The position numbers were made by a program, and so were the translations under genes. Positions 1 to 6,631 of a DNA stretch of 16,239 bases are shown here, one piece after another (within the stretch, counting starts at the first letter, position 1; each line of letters starts with the position of its first letter). Source of the stretch: UBA995 sp035477115 (GTDB lineage: Bacteria; Bacillota; Sulfobacillia; UBA995); the NCBI GenBank assembly GCA_035477115.1, contig DATIKW010000007.1:1-16239 (forward strand), in the 5' to 3' direction. The notes beneath the pieces are model-generated. The model saw only the letters and a program-made list of their open reading frames with translations. It made no database searches and was not told the DNA's origin.

Positions 1-201
1 GTGCGCCGTCGCAATGGTGATGCCCCGCTCCCGCTCCTCGGGCGCCTTGTCAATCTTGTCAAACGGAACGTACTCCGCCAACCCTTCCTTGGACAAAAGC
101 AGCGTCAACGCCGCCGTCAATGTCGTCTTGCCATGATCGACGTGCCCGATCGTGCCTACGTTTACGTGCGGCTTCGTCCGCTCGAATCTCTTCTTGCCCA
201 T
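1..201 (-). CDS. tuf: Elongation factor Tu, N-terminal 67 codons (cut by window edge)
   Basis: EF-Tu is the GTPase that brings aminoacyl-tRNA to the ribosomal A site. The visible part begins MGKKRFERTKPHVNVGTIGH and has the G1 P-loop GHVDHGKT (residues 19-26) and the effector-loop motif RGITI (59-63). The reading frame is open to the left edge, so about 330 further residues lie outside. The ATG is preceded by AAAGGGAGG about nine bases upstream. It sits directly downstream of a four-tRNA cluster with no obvious promoter of its own, so it is probably transcribed from the tRNA promoter, with a weak terminator-like hairpin in between. The residues seen identify the family beyond reasonable doubt. 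Whether the genome has a second tuf next to fusA cannot be judged here. Confidence 0.97.
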   Translation of the reverse strand, partial: MGKKRFERTKPHVNVGTIGHVDHGKTTLTAALTLLLSKEGLAEYVPFDKIDKAPEERERGITIATAH

Positions 202-305
202 CAGCCCGATCCTCCCTTTGCTCAGGCAACCTGCGTCAGGCGATTGAGTTCACTTCGTCGGTGAGCCGGGGAATCCTCCCCCTCGCCTGTCCGCCTGAAG
301 ACAGC

Positions 306-325
306 AAAACCCCCCGGCGGAGGTT
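306..325 (-). terminator. Weak terminator-like hairpin between tRNA-Thr(GGU) and tuf
   Basis: On the minus strand AACCTCC and GGGGGTT can form a 7-bp stem (one G-U pair) closed by GCCG, and the 3' arm runs on into two more T residues. It lies eight bases past the tRNA 3' end. It could trim the tRNA transcript or attenuate read-through into tuf, but the stem is short and the T tract poor. Confidence 0.35.
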
Positions 326-332
326 CGACATC

Positions 333-408
333 TGGAGCTGCCACCCGGATTTGAACCGGGGACCTACGCCTTACCATGGCGCCGCTCTGCCGACTGAGCT
401 ATGGCAGC
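333..408 (-). tRNA. tRNA-Thr (anticodon GGU)
   Basis: This 76-base gene folds as a standard cloverleaf. Acceptor strands GCTGCCA and TGGCAGC pair, the anticodon stem GCGCC/GGCGT closes a seven-base loop with GGT at positions 34-36, the T arm is CCGGG-TTCAAAT-CCGGG, and the 3' end TCCA is encoded. It reads ACC/ACU. It is the last tRNA of the cluster and is followed by tuf, like thrT before tufB in E. coli. Confidence 0.97.
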
Positions 409-417
409 TTCATCAAT

Positions 418-450
418 CCGTCCCGGGGCCGTCGAACGGCCCCGGGACGG
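418..450 (-). repeat. 14-bp perfect hairpin in the tRNA spacer
   Basis: Positions 418-431 and 437-450 are perfect inverted complements around a five-base loop, almost all G-C. The hairpin lies between the fMet and Thr(GGU) tRNAs, nine bases from each. No T tract follows on either strand, so an intrinsic terminator is unlikely. It could guide processing of the tRNA precursor or slow polymerase; this is inference. Confidence 0.6.
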
Positions 451-458
451 TAATGTAC

Positions 459-535
<77 letters not shown>

Positions 536-561
536 CCGACGCGTTGCTCCGATCCTAACTA

Positions 562-647
562 TGGTGGAGAGGGGAGGATTTGAACCTCCGAAGGCGTCAG
601 CCAACAGATTTACAGTCTGCCCCCTTTGGCCGCTTGGGTACCTCTCC
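562..647 (-). tRNA. tRNA-Tyr (anticodon GUA)
   Basis: This class II tRNA of 86 bases has a long variable arm (GTTGGC/GACGCC region). Acceptor strands GGAGAGG and CCTCTCC pair, the anticodon stem GCAGA/TCTGT surrounds loop CTGTAAA giving GTA, and ACCA is encoded at the 3' end. It reads UAC/UAU. It is second in the cluster. Confidence 0.97.
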
Positions 648-668
648 GCGCCCTTGCGATTCCGCCCT

Positions 669-743
669 TGGAGCTGGCGGTGGGACTCGAACCCGCAACC
701 TGCTGATTACAAATCAGCTGCTCTACCGTTGAGCTACGCCAGC
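669..743 (-). tRNA. tRNA-Thr (anticodon UGU)
   Basis: This 75-base cloverleaf has acceptor GCTGGCG/CGCCAGC, anticodon stem GCTGA/TCAGC around loop TTTGTAA with TGT at positions 34-36, T loop TTCGAGT, and encoded TCCA. It reads ACA/ACG. It is the first tRNA of the cluster, with its 5' end about a dozen bases past a strong -10 element. Confidence 0.97.
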
Positions 744-754
744 CAACATTGCTC

Positions 755-783
755 ATTATACCCCTCGACCGGCACGGGGTCAA
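755..783 (-). promoter_or_regulatory. Sigma-A promoter of the tRNA-tuf cluster
   Basis: On the minus strand TTGACC (778-783) and TATAAT (755-760) are separated by 17 bases. The expected start near 748 lies a few bases ahead of the mature 5' end of tRNA-Thr(UGU). The -35 hexamer contains the TGA stop codon of sigH. Confidence 0.85.
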
Positions 784-1472
784 GGGCCTGAGGAGTAGCC
801 GGACTGACGGGCCTCCCGCTGCTCCGCATGGTAACGATGGTCGAGATAGCGTTCGAGCTTGCGCTTGACCCGCTGCAAGGCATTGTCAATCGACTTGACG
901 TGTCGTCTCAAATCGGCCGCAATCTCCTGGTATGACTTGCCGTCGAGGTAAGCCATCAGGACCTTCCACTCGAGTTCGGATAAGATCTCGCCCATTTTCT
1001 CCTCAATGTCTCCGAACTCCTCGCGGCTGATGATCAACTCCTCGGGGTCGGTTATTTTGGAGCCGGATATTACGTCGAGGAGCGTACGATCCGAGTCCTC
1101 ATCGTAAATGGGTTTGTTGAGCGAAACGTAGGAATTGAGCGGTATGTGTTTCTGCCGCGTCGCCGTCTTGATGGCGGTGATGATCTGTCGGGTTATGCAT
1201 AGTTCGGCGAAAGCCCTGAAAGAAGACAACTTGTCACTGCGGAAATCCCTTATCGCCTTATATAGACCGATCATCCCCTCCTGGATGATGTCCTCGCGAT
1301 CCGCTCCAATGAGGAAATACGATCTGGCCTTCGCCCGCACGAAATTACGGTACTTGTTGATGAGGAATTCCTGAGCGAGATCGCAGCCCTCACGCGCGGA
1401 TTCAACAACTTCCTCGTCCACCATCGCATCATATGCGTACCCCAGAGTGTCTCTGCGGAGCTCAACGTTCAC
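780..1472 (-). CDS. sigH: RNA polymerase sigma-H factor (sigma-70 family)
   Basis: SigH is the alternative sigma factor that starts transition-state and early sporulation transcription in Bacillota. The 230-residue protein has the SigH signature in region 2: LINKYRNFVRAKARSYFLIG (37-56) and ADREDIIQEGMIGLYKAIRD (57-76). The region 2.4 helix RAFAELCITRQIITAIKTA follows. Region 4 has the helix-turn-helix LDGKSYQEIAADLRRHVKSI (176-195). The GTG start at 1472 is chosen because GGAGG lies nine bases upstream; an internal ATG at residue 17 is the alternative. It lies between rlmB and the tRNA cluster, which matches the order seen in many clostridia (mrnC-thyX-rlmB-sigH). It is expressed from its own strong promoter behind a leader of about 230 bases. 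Its product could be post-translationally controlled, as in Bacillus; the sequence does not show that. Confidence 0.95.
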   Translation of the reverse strand: MNVELRRDTLGYAYDAMVDEEVVESAREGCDLAQEFLINKYRNFVRAKARSYFLIGADREDIIQEGMIGLYKAIRDFRSDKLSSFRAFAELCITRQIITAIKTATRQKHIPLNSYVSLNKPIYDEDSDRTLLDVISGSKITDPEELIISREEFGDIEEKMGEILSELEWKVLMAYLDGKSYQEIAADLRRHVKSIDNALQRVKRKLERYLDHRYHAEQREARQSGYSSGP

Positions 1473-1700
1473 CGAACACCGCCTCCGGCGTTTGGGTTGA
1501 AGCCCCCAAAAATAGTGGCCCTGACCGAAGCGAAAGTGGGATTCGCGGATTGCACCGTTCTCCCGCTGCCGGCGCTCCCGCGGCCTGCCTCCTCAGCGGC
1601 GATGCATGACTTGCGCAAGGGTCCCCTGGCACTCTTGAACACTACCCGCCGGCCGGCTACTCAAGTCGACGTCGTCTCAAGTTATGCTCAAGGGGAATTT
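1473..1700 (-). other. Long untranslated leader of sigH
   Basis: Between the predicted transcription start (about 1700) and the GTG of sigH lie roughly 230 bases with no convincing small gene. The minus strand is GC-rich with several short inverted repeats (for example around GCCGGCCGGC at 1647-1656) and a TTTTT run near 1510. No T-box, cobalamin or other named riboswitch core could be assembled in the right order. Confidence 0.4.
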
Positions 1701-1707
1701 CAAATCC

Positions 1708-1737
1708 ATTATAGTCGAGTTATCTTGGACAAGTCAA
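1708..1737 (-). promoter_or_regulatory. Sigma-A promoter of sigH
   Basis: On the minus strand TTGACT (1732-1737) is followed after 18 bases by a perfect TATAAT (1708-1713). The TGA in the -35 hexamer is the stop codon of rlmB. A housekeeping promoter here would let sigH be expressed independently of the upstream operon. Confidence 0.8.
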
Positions 1738-2474
1738 GGACTGGGCGAGTCGGGCGGCCTGCGCCGCTGGCGGTGCGCTTCGAACATGAGGATGGCGGCG
1801 GCGGCGGCGGCATTCAGCGAGTTGAGTCTCCCTACCATGGGGATGCGCACAAGTAAGTCGCAGTTTTCGCGGGTCAGTCTTCGCAGACCCCGATGCTCGC
1901 CCCCAACTACCATGACCAAGGGCAGCGACAGATCGGCCTCCCAGTAAAGCCGATCGGCGGCCGGGTCGGCCCCCACCACCCACAGGCCGCGCTGCTTCAG
2001 AATGCCCAGGGTACGGGCCAGATTTCCCACGCGCACCACGGGCACATGTTCGGCTGCTCCCGCGGCGGCCTTCAGCGTTCCGGGGCTCAGGCCGGCCGAG
2101 CGCCGCGATGGGCAGATCACGGCGTCAACTCCGGCTGCGTCGGCCGAACGCAGGATAGCACCCAGGTTCTGCGGGTCCTGCAACTCATCGAGGGCTACCA
2201 GGAAGGGCATGCTTGACCGCTGGGCGACGTCGTCCAGTTCAACGTAACCCAAGTCCACGGCGATGGCGATGATCCCCTGATGCCCTCGGGTACGCGAAAG
2301 GCGATCGAGATGCTCGCGGGGCACTGTCTGCAGGGAAATCCCTTGCCGGCGAGCCATGGCTGCTAACTCGTCAAAATGGGGCTGCCGATGGCCCTTGGCT
2401 ACCAAGATCCGCGTTAGCGGTCTACCGGCTCGCAAGGCTTCCACTACCGGGTTGAACCCTTCAATCTGTCCCAG
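1734..2474 (-). CDS. rlmB: 23S rRNA (guanosine-2'-O)-methyltransferase RlmB, TrmH/SpoU family
   Basis: RlmB methylates the ribose of a conserved guanosine in 23S rRNA (G2251 in E. coli) using S-adenosylmethionine. The N-terminal substrate-binding domain contains IEGFNPVVEALRAGRPLTRI, close to the family pattern IxGRNPVxEAL. The SPOUT knot motifs follow: LDELQDPQNLGAILRSADAA, VVGGEHRGLRRL, and IPMVGRLNSLNAAAAAAI near the C-terminus. The first ATG/GTG/TTG in frame is GTG at 2444, but it would cut off the conserved IEGFNPV. The frame is open back to a stop just before AGGAGG, and CTG at 2474, 12 bases after that SD, gives MGQIEGFNPV; this is used as the start. With it the gene overlaps the end of thyX by 14 bases, in keeping with the other junctions. 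The start is an inference; the family is not in doubt. Confidence 0.93.
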   Translation of the reverse strand: MGQIEGFNPVVEALRAGRPLTRILVAKGHRQPHFDELAAMARRQGISLQTVPREHLDRLSRTRGHQGIIAIAVDLGYVELDDVAQRSSMPFLVALDELQDPQNLGAILRSADAAGVDAVICPSRRSAGLSPGTLKAAAGAAEHVPVVRVGNLARTLGILKQRGLWVVGADPAADRLYWEADLSLPLVMVVGGEHRGLRRLTRENCDLLVRIPMVGRLNSLNAAAAAAILMFEAHRQRRRPPDSPSP

Positions 2475-3150
2475 GGTAGCCAGCGCCCTCCTTCAAGCGA
2501 CCACATGAGAGCTTGCCCTGCCGGCAACGTCCCCGCTCGAGGCATTCCGGGCCTGCCGGGCGGAAGATGGCGGGAGCGGCTTTCCGGACCAGGCGCAGCA
2601 TCGACAGCGCTAGAAACCGTATCTCCCATTGGGCGCGTCGACAGGTCCGGATCTCGAAGAAGTGGAGGAGTTCCCGGGCATTCATGGTGAGTATCAGACG
2701 GGAGGTGACGGCCTGGGGTAAGCAGTAACGTGCATCTTCAGAGGGTACCCCGAGGTCGACCAGTCGCCGGTAGGAATGCCCTGCCGCCGCCAGAGCGCGC
2801 GCGTGCTCCTCGCGGGCGGCCGGTATCGATCGGATAGAGGGGGGAACGACGAACTCCTCGGGATTGGCGGCCACGTATCGCTGGCTTTGCTGTGAGTAGC
2901 TGGCTATACGGTGCCGGACAAGTTGATGGGTTGTCACTCGAGACCACCCCTCCAGGTAGAACGAGAAGACGGCGTGCTCAAAGGGGGAAAGGTGGCCGCT
3001 CCGGCGCAGCAGCGAGATGAAGCCGGTTACTTGCTCCCTGGACAGCCGGGCGCGAATCCCCTCGAGACCGACCTCCGAGTAACAGAGGCGAGCCGCTACC
3101 GCTACCAGGCGCTCAGGATCCGGGGTATGGGCGATGAGTTCGACGATCAT
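2461..3150 (-). CDS. thyX: Flavin-dependent thymidylate synthase ThyX
   Basis: ThyX makes dTMP from dUMP using FAD, NADPH and methylene-tetrahydrofolate, independently of classical ThyA. The 229-residue protein has the ThyX signature RHRIASYSQQSQR (79-91; RHRxxSxxxxSxR), the upstream H53/E58 region HLSPFEHAVFSF, and NARELLHFFEIR (157-168) of the dUMP/FAD site. The C-terminal tail carries cysteines at 203, 209 and 216 in a pattern (GPECLERGRC, GKLSCG) that I recall from other clostridial ThyX proteins; its role is unknown to me. ATG at 3150 follows GGGGAGG by seven bases and overlaps the stop of mrnC as ATGA, indicating translational coupling. It continues the order mrnC-thyX-rlmB-sigH. Confidence 0.96.
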   Translation of the reverse strand: MIVELIAHTPDPERLVAVAARLCYSEVGLEGIRARLSREQVTGFISLLRRSGHLSPFEHAVFSFYLEGWSRVTTHQLVRHRIASYSQQSQRYVAANPEEFVVPPSIRSIPAAREEHARALAAAGHSYRRLVDLGVPSEDARYCLPQAVTSRLILTMNARELLHFFEIRTCRRAQWEIRFLALSMLRLVRKAAPAIFRPAGPECLERGRCRQGKLSCGRLKEGAGYPGTD

Positions 3151-3569
3151 GACGGATCCTCCCCAAGCTCCCGGGTCGCATCCCAGAGGGCCTCCAGTAT
3201 CTCTTGCAGTCGGTCCTGGTGGCCGGCCAAGTGCAAGTAGCCCAAGAGGCTCTCCAGTCCACTGCTAGCACGATAAGCTGTTACTGAGGTCCCGCGCGGG
3301 GCACGTCCCGAAGTGACGTTCCGCCCGCGGCGAACGATATCCTTCTCGGAAGGACTCAAGGTGGTCTCCACTGCCCTGAGCAGCGTCGCTTGCGCGGCAG
3401 CGTTCACCCAACGGGAGGCCCTCCGATGCAGGGTGTCCGGGTTGCGACAACCCAGCGCAGCCAACCTGGCCCGGACGTGGAGATGAAAGACCGCATCGCC
3501 CACCAGAGCCAGGATTGGGGCGGGAATGGCGCCAGCGGTCCCTGAATCTTGCCGGTTATCTGCCGCCAT
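3147..3569 (-). CDS. mrnC: Mini-ribonuclease III (23S rRNA maturation)
   Basis: Mini-RNase III is a dimeric RNase III-type nuclease without a double-stranded RNA-binding domain that matures 23S rRNA ends in Bacillota. The 140-residue protein matches the family length. It has the two catalytic acidic sites: LALVGDAVF with D25, and SGLESLLGYLHL with E106. The middle segment VRRGRNVTSGRAP corresponds to the RNA-binding loop. The ATG at 3569 lies inside the end of the rlpA-like gene (14-base overlap) and has no clear SD, so translation probably depends on coupling to the gene before it. It ends in an ATGA overlap with thyX. Confidence 0.92.
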   Translation of the reverse strand: MAADNRQDSGTAGAIPAPILALVGDAVFHLHVRARLAALGCRNPDTLHRRASRWVNAAAQATLLRAVETTLSPSEKDIVRRGRNVTSGRAPRGTSVTAYRASSGLESLLGYLHLAGHQDRLQEILEALWDATRELGEDPS

Positions 3570-4299
3570 CTCGAGGGAGAATCCAGGCGCTGATCGTCAC
3601 CCGCTTGAGTCCGCGCTCGACGATGCCAAGCATCCGCGCCGCGCCGAGGGAAAGATCGATCACTCTGCCCGACCGCCACGGACCCCGATCGTTGATCCGC
3701 ACCGTCACCGCATGTCCGGTGTCCGGTCGCGTGACGGTCACCTTCGTCCCGAAAGGCAAAGTTCGATGGGCTGCGGTGAGTTCGTATTGGTCGAAGACCT
3801 CGCCGCTCGCGGTGGTGCGCCCGTGGAACCCCGGACCGTACCACGACGCCAGCCCGGTTTCGTCGTGGAACTCGAGGCTCGGCGCCCCGAGGGCTTCCCG
3901 GAGGTTGTTGGCCCAGTTCAGCGCCAGGTCGGTCCGGCTCACGCCTTGCCGGTGACCGGTCTCATCATCGACGGTCGCAACCGGCAGACCGCTTGCCATG
4001 ATGAGAATACTGCCGTCCTCCGCCACCGTCGGGCCGATCGACCAGGGATCCAGACCGTGAAACAGCAGGCTGGTCAGCCGGGCGACCACAACCATGGCTC
4101 GCTCCTCGACCGACATGCCTCCGGCAGGCGCGCTGAGGCGCATGATGACGCGGCCGCCGAGCAGCACTTCGGCTTCTCCGGAAACACCCGAGTCCAGGAC
4201 ACGGAAGTAGGGGCGCACTGCTTCGGGGGCGGCCGCGGACCCTCGGCCGAGACTCACGAGGGTCAGGGCTACGAGCACCAGACCCGCAAGCCGTCTCAC
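3556..4299 (-). CDS. Secreted RlpA-like double-psi beta-barrel protein with extra N-terminal domain
   Basis: The 247-residue protein begins with a signal peptide (MRRLAGLVLVALTLVSLG..., probable cleavage near AAA at 22-24). Residues about 148-240 form an RlpA/DPBB domain: GLASWYGPGFHGRTTASGE, LTAAHRTLPFGTKVTV and VRINDRGPWRSGRVIDLS. The residues matching the catalytic pair of lytic RlpA enzymes, H178 and D204, are present, so cleavage of peptidoglycan glycan strands is plausible. There is no SPOR domain. Residues about 28-140 form a separate domain I cannot assign with certainty; its pattern (GGRVIMRL, EERAMVVVARLTSLL, LALNWANNLREAL) recalls a domain seen next to MscS and RlpA modules in other bacteria, from memory only. 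The GTG start overlaps the ispF stop as GTGA. In many related clusters cysS lies at this place, so this looks like a lineage-specific replacement. Confidence 0.85.
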   Translation of the reverse strand: MRRLAGLVLVALTLVSLGRGSAAAPEAVRPYFRVLDSGVSGEAEVLLGGRVIMRLSAPAGGMSVEERAMVVVARLTSLLFHGLDPWSIGPTVAEDGSILIMASGLPVATVDDETGHRQGVSRTDLALNWANNLREALGAPSLEFHDETGLASWYGPGFHGRTTASGEVFDQYELTAAHRTLPFGTKVTVTRPDTGHAVTVRINDRGPWRSGRVIDLSLGAARMLGIVERGLKRVTISAWILPRDGGR

Positions 4300-4805
4300 G
4301 GACTATCCCTCCCCGCTGAGCGGATGAGGGCGGCGACGGCTATAGCCGCAATACCCTCTCTCCTGCCGATGAACCCCATACCCTCTGAAGTCGTGGCCTT
4401 CACGCCCACCTGCTCCACCGCGACCCCGAGCACCTGCGCCAGGTTATTTCGCATGAGTTCGATGTGGGGTGCGAGCGCCGGCTCATCGGCCAGAATTGTA
4501 GCATCGATGTTGCCGATAGTGTATCCATGGGACCCGACCAGGACTACCACGTTCCGCAATAATATCATGCTGCTAATGTCCTTGTACCGCGGGTCCCCCG
4601 GGGGGAAGTGACGGCCGATGTCGCCCAGACCGGCAGCCCCCAGTGTGGCATCCATGACGGCATGCGTCAGGACGTCCGCGTCGGAATGGCCTGACAACCC
4701 GGCGGGATGAGGGATGACCGCGCCTCCGAGGATGAGCCGCCTTCCCTCAACCAGGCGGTGCGCATCATACCCCACGCCTACTCGATGGCAGCCCGGGGAG
4801 GTCAT
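4296..4805 (-). CDS. ispF: 2-C-methyl-D-erythritol 2,4-cyclodiphosphate synthase
   Basis: IspF cyclises CDP-methylerythritol 2-phosphate to MEcPP with release of CMP, in the MEP isoprenoid pathway. The 169-residue protein has the start motif VGVGYDAHRL with metal ligands D14 and H16, the third ligand H48 in SGHSDADVLTHAVMDA, the GDIGRHFPPGDP loop, and the CMP-binding signature KATTSEGMGFIGRREGIAAIA (136-156). Length is typical. The ATG overlaps the ispD stop as ATGA, so the two consecutive pathway enzymes are probably coupled in translation. A bifunctional IspDF is excluded, since a stop separates them. Confidence 0.97.
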   Translation of the reverse strand: MTSPGCHRVGVGYDAHRLVEGRRLILGGAVIPHPAGLSGHSDADVLTHAVMDATLGAAGLGDIGRHFPPGDPRYKDISSMILLRNVVVLVGSHGYTIGNIDATILADEPALAPHIELMRNNLAQVLGVAVEQVGVKATTSEGMGFIGRREGIAAIAVAALIRSAGRDSP

Positions 4806-5494
4806 CCCGGCGAACGGGCCCCTCGTGCCCGTTGGTCAAGGATGGCCCTGGCCACAAGGAAATCGAATGCCGTTGTCAGTTTGATGTTCTCCTCTTCGCC
4901 CGCAACCACGAGTACGGGATGGCGGATCCGCTCCACCAACCCGGCGTCATCGGTCGCCATCGTCCCCTCTTCTCGAGCACGGTTGTGGGCCATCCAGATC
5001 AGCTCTCTCCAGAACACTTGCGGTGTCTGAACCTGAACGAGTCCCGTCCGATCGACGCTGCCGGCAACCTTCGTTCCCGAAACCTGTTTCAGAGTGTCCT
5101 TCACGGGAATCCCCGGCACCGCCGCACCTGACTCGAGGCCGGCCCCTACAACCCGAACGATCAACTCCGGAGAGACCAGAGGACGAGCGCCGTCGTGCAC
5201 GGCGACACAGTCACCGCTTCGCCCCATGAACCGCAGGCCCAGGTAAACCGACTCCTGGCGGGTGGCTCCGCCCGGCAGTATGCCTGTCACCTTGGTCAAG
5301 GCAAACGGCTTCAGGACCTCGTCCCGACAACGTTCCCGGTCTTCCGAGCGGACCACGAGGACGATCTCTTCTATGAATTCCGAGTCCTGGAGGCGCCCCA
5401 GAGTATGCGCCAATACCGGCCGGTCCATCAGGTGTTGGTACAGCTTATCCCCCAACCCATAGCCTGCTCGCTGGCCCTGGCCCGCCGCAGGCAC
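4802..5494 (-). CDS. ispD: 2-C-methyl-D-erythritol 4-phosphate cytidylyltransferase
   Basis: IspD transfers CMP from CTP to methylerythritol 4-phosphate in the MEP pathway. It has the nucleotide-binding loop PAAGQGQRAG, the conserved K17 region DKLYQHLMDRPVLAHTL, the CTP/substrate motif VAVHDGARPLV (98-108), QTPQVF (156-161), TDDAGLVE (181-188) and GEEENIKLTT (199-208). The first usable start is GTG at 5494, with no SD in front, and this clips the first beta strand. The open frame continues upstream as IRVNALVPAAG, where homologues have MxxxALVPAAG, so translation may truly begin at an ATC codon (5510-5512) by reinitiation from the PIN-TRAM stop about 18 bases before it. The gene ends in an ATGA overlap with ispF. 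Confidence 0.94.
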   Translation of the reverse strand: MPAAGQGQRAGYGLGDKLYQHLMDRPVLAHTLGRLQDSEFIEEIVLVVRSEDRERCRDEVLKPFALTKVTGILPGGATRQESVYLGLRFMGRSGDCVAVHDGARPLVSPELIVRVVGAGLESGAAVPGIPVKDTLKQVSGTKVAGSVDRTGLVQVQTPQVFWRELIWMAHNRAREEGTMATDDAGLVERIRHPVLVVAGEEENIKLTTAFDFLVARAILDQRARGARSPG

Positions 5495-5529
5495 AAGGGC
5501 GTTGACTCGGATGGGAAGGCCGGCGGCGT

Positions 5530-6609
5530 TCAGCCCTCCATCACCCTTTCGAGCGGCTTCGGCTTGGCGAAGATCATCCGGCCGGCAGCGGTCTGCAGCA
5601 CGCTGGTCACCAGCACGTCGATATGGTCGCCGATATGCTTCTTGCCGCCGTCCACCACGATCATCGTACCGTCATCGAGGTAGGCGACTCCTTGGCCGAA
5701 CTCCTTGCCGTCGCGGATGACGTGAACGGTCATGTCCTCGCCGGGCAGGACTACCGGCTTGAGGGAATTGGCCAGCTCGTTGATATTCAGCACGGGGACA
5801 CCGTGGAGTTCGGCCACTTTGTTCAAGTTGAAGTCGTTGGTGATGATCTTGCCGCCCAGCGAACGAGCGAGTCGCACCAGCTTGGTATCAACCTCGGCCG
5901 GCCCACCGCTATCGCGTTCCCAGAGTTGCACTTGAACGGTGGGTTCATTCTGAAGACGGCGCAGGATGTCCAGACCCCGCCTCCCCCGATTCCGCTTGAG
6001 TACGTCAGTGGAATCAGCTATGTGCCGCAACTCCTCCAGCACAAAAGAGGGCACGGTGAGCGTTCCTTCGACGAAGCCAGCCTTACATACGTCAGCGATG
6101 CGCCCATCGATGATGACGCTAGTGTCCAGGAGCTTATAGGTACCGAGGGGCAGGGGGCGATCCTTTCGCCCAAGGGGGATCAGCGACGCTAATTCCTCCC
6201 GTTTCTTGAGACCCACGCTCACGCCTACGTAACCCAGGAGCAAACTCGCGATCAACGGAGCGTAACGACCGGCAAGGGGAACCCGAGACAACGGCCAGGC
6301 GAGTAATAGGGCGACGACCAGACCTGGTATGAGTCCGATGACTGCCGCCAAGATCTCGGACAGAGATGCCCGTTGGAGTCGGATCTCCAGCGTGGAAGCC
6401 AGACTCCGGATAGCTTGCCAGATCCGCGGCACAGCGATCAAGGCGAACAATCCACCGGCCAGCGTTCCCGCACCGATGGCCCATAGCGGCGAAAAGGCGA
6501 ATTCGTACCCCAGGATATCCTGCACTGGCCGCCAGGCATAGGTGACCCCAGAAAACCCTGCCGCTGCGCCCGCAATCACCAATCCTACGCGAAACACCGT
6601 TCGCAGCAA
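5530..6609 (-). CDS. Membrane-anchored PIN-TRAM domain protein (YacL-like)
   Basis: The 359-residue protein has an N-terminal membrane region with about four hydrophobic helices (roughly 5-27, 41-62, 87-106, 115-134). A PIN nuclease-like domain follows (about 157-280) with the acidic set D162 (LLDTSVIIDGRI), E193 (FVLEELRHIAD), D241 (AEVDTKLVRLA) and D259 (IITNDFNLNK). A C-terminal TRAM domain (about 287-350, PGEDMTVHVIRDGKEFGQGV...) likely binds RNA. This is the architecture of B. subtilis YacL; activity on RNA is expected from the domains but the target is not known to me. TTG at 6609 is chosen because GGGAGG lies six bases upstream and a sigma-A promoter just before it. It is the first gene of the ispD-ispF operon. 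Confidence 0.92.
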   Translation of the reverse strand: MLRTVFRVGLVIAGAAAGFSGVTYAWRPVQDILGYEFAFSPLWAIGAGTLAGGLFALIAVPRIWQAIRSLASTLEIRLQRASLSEILAAVIGLIPGLVVALLLAWPLSRVPLAGRYAPLIASLLLGYVGVSVGLKKREELASLIPLGRKDRPLPLGTYKLLDTSVIIDGRIADVCKAGFVEGTLTVPSFVLEELRHIADSTDVLKRNRGRRGLDILRRLQNEPTVQVQLWERDSGGPAEVDTKLVRLARSLGGKIITNDFNLNKVAELHGVPVLNINELANSLKPVVLPGEDMTVHVIRDGKEFGQGVAYLDDGTMIVVDGGKKHIGDHIDVLVTSVLQTAAGRMIFAKPKPLERVMEG

Positions 6610-6631
6610 GCCGCACCTCCCTTCAAAGGTA

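Noticed and set aside
1500..1640. Fragments resembling cobalamin riboswitch boxes (GGTGCAATCC, GCGCAAGTCA) in the sigH leader
   Set aside because: The pieces occur in the wrong order, the conserved core does not assemble, and sigH is not a cobalamin-related gene.
3526..4611. 361-codon open frame on the plus strand
   Set aside because: It is antisense to the clearly coding rlpA-like, ispF and mrnC genes, has no recognisable motif and shows shadow-type composition.
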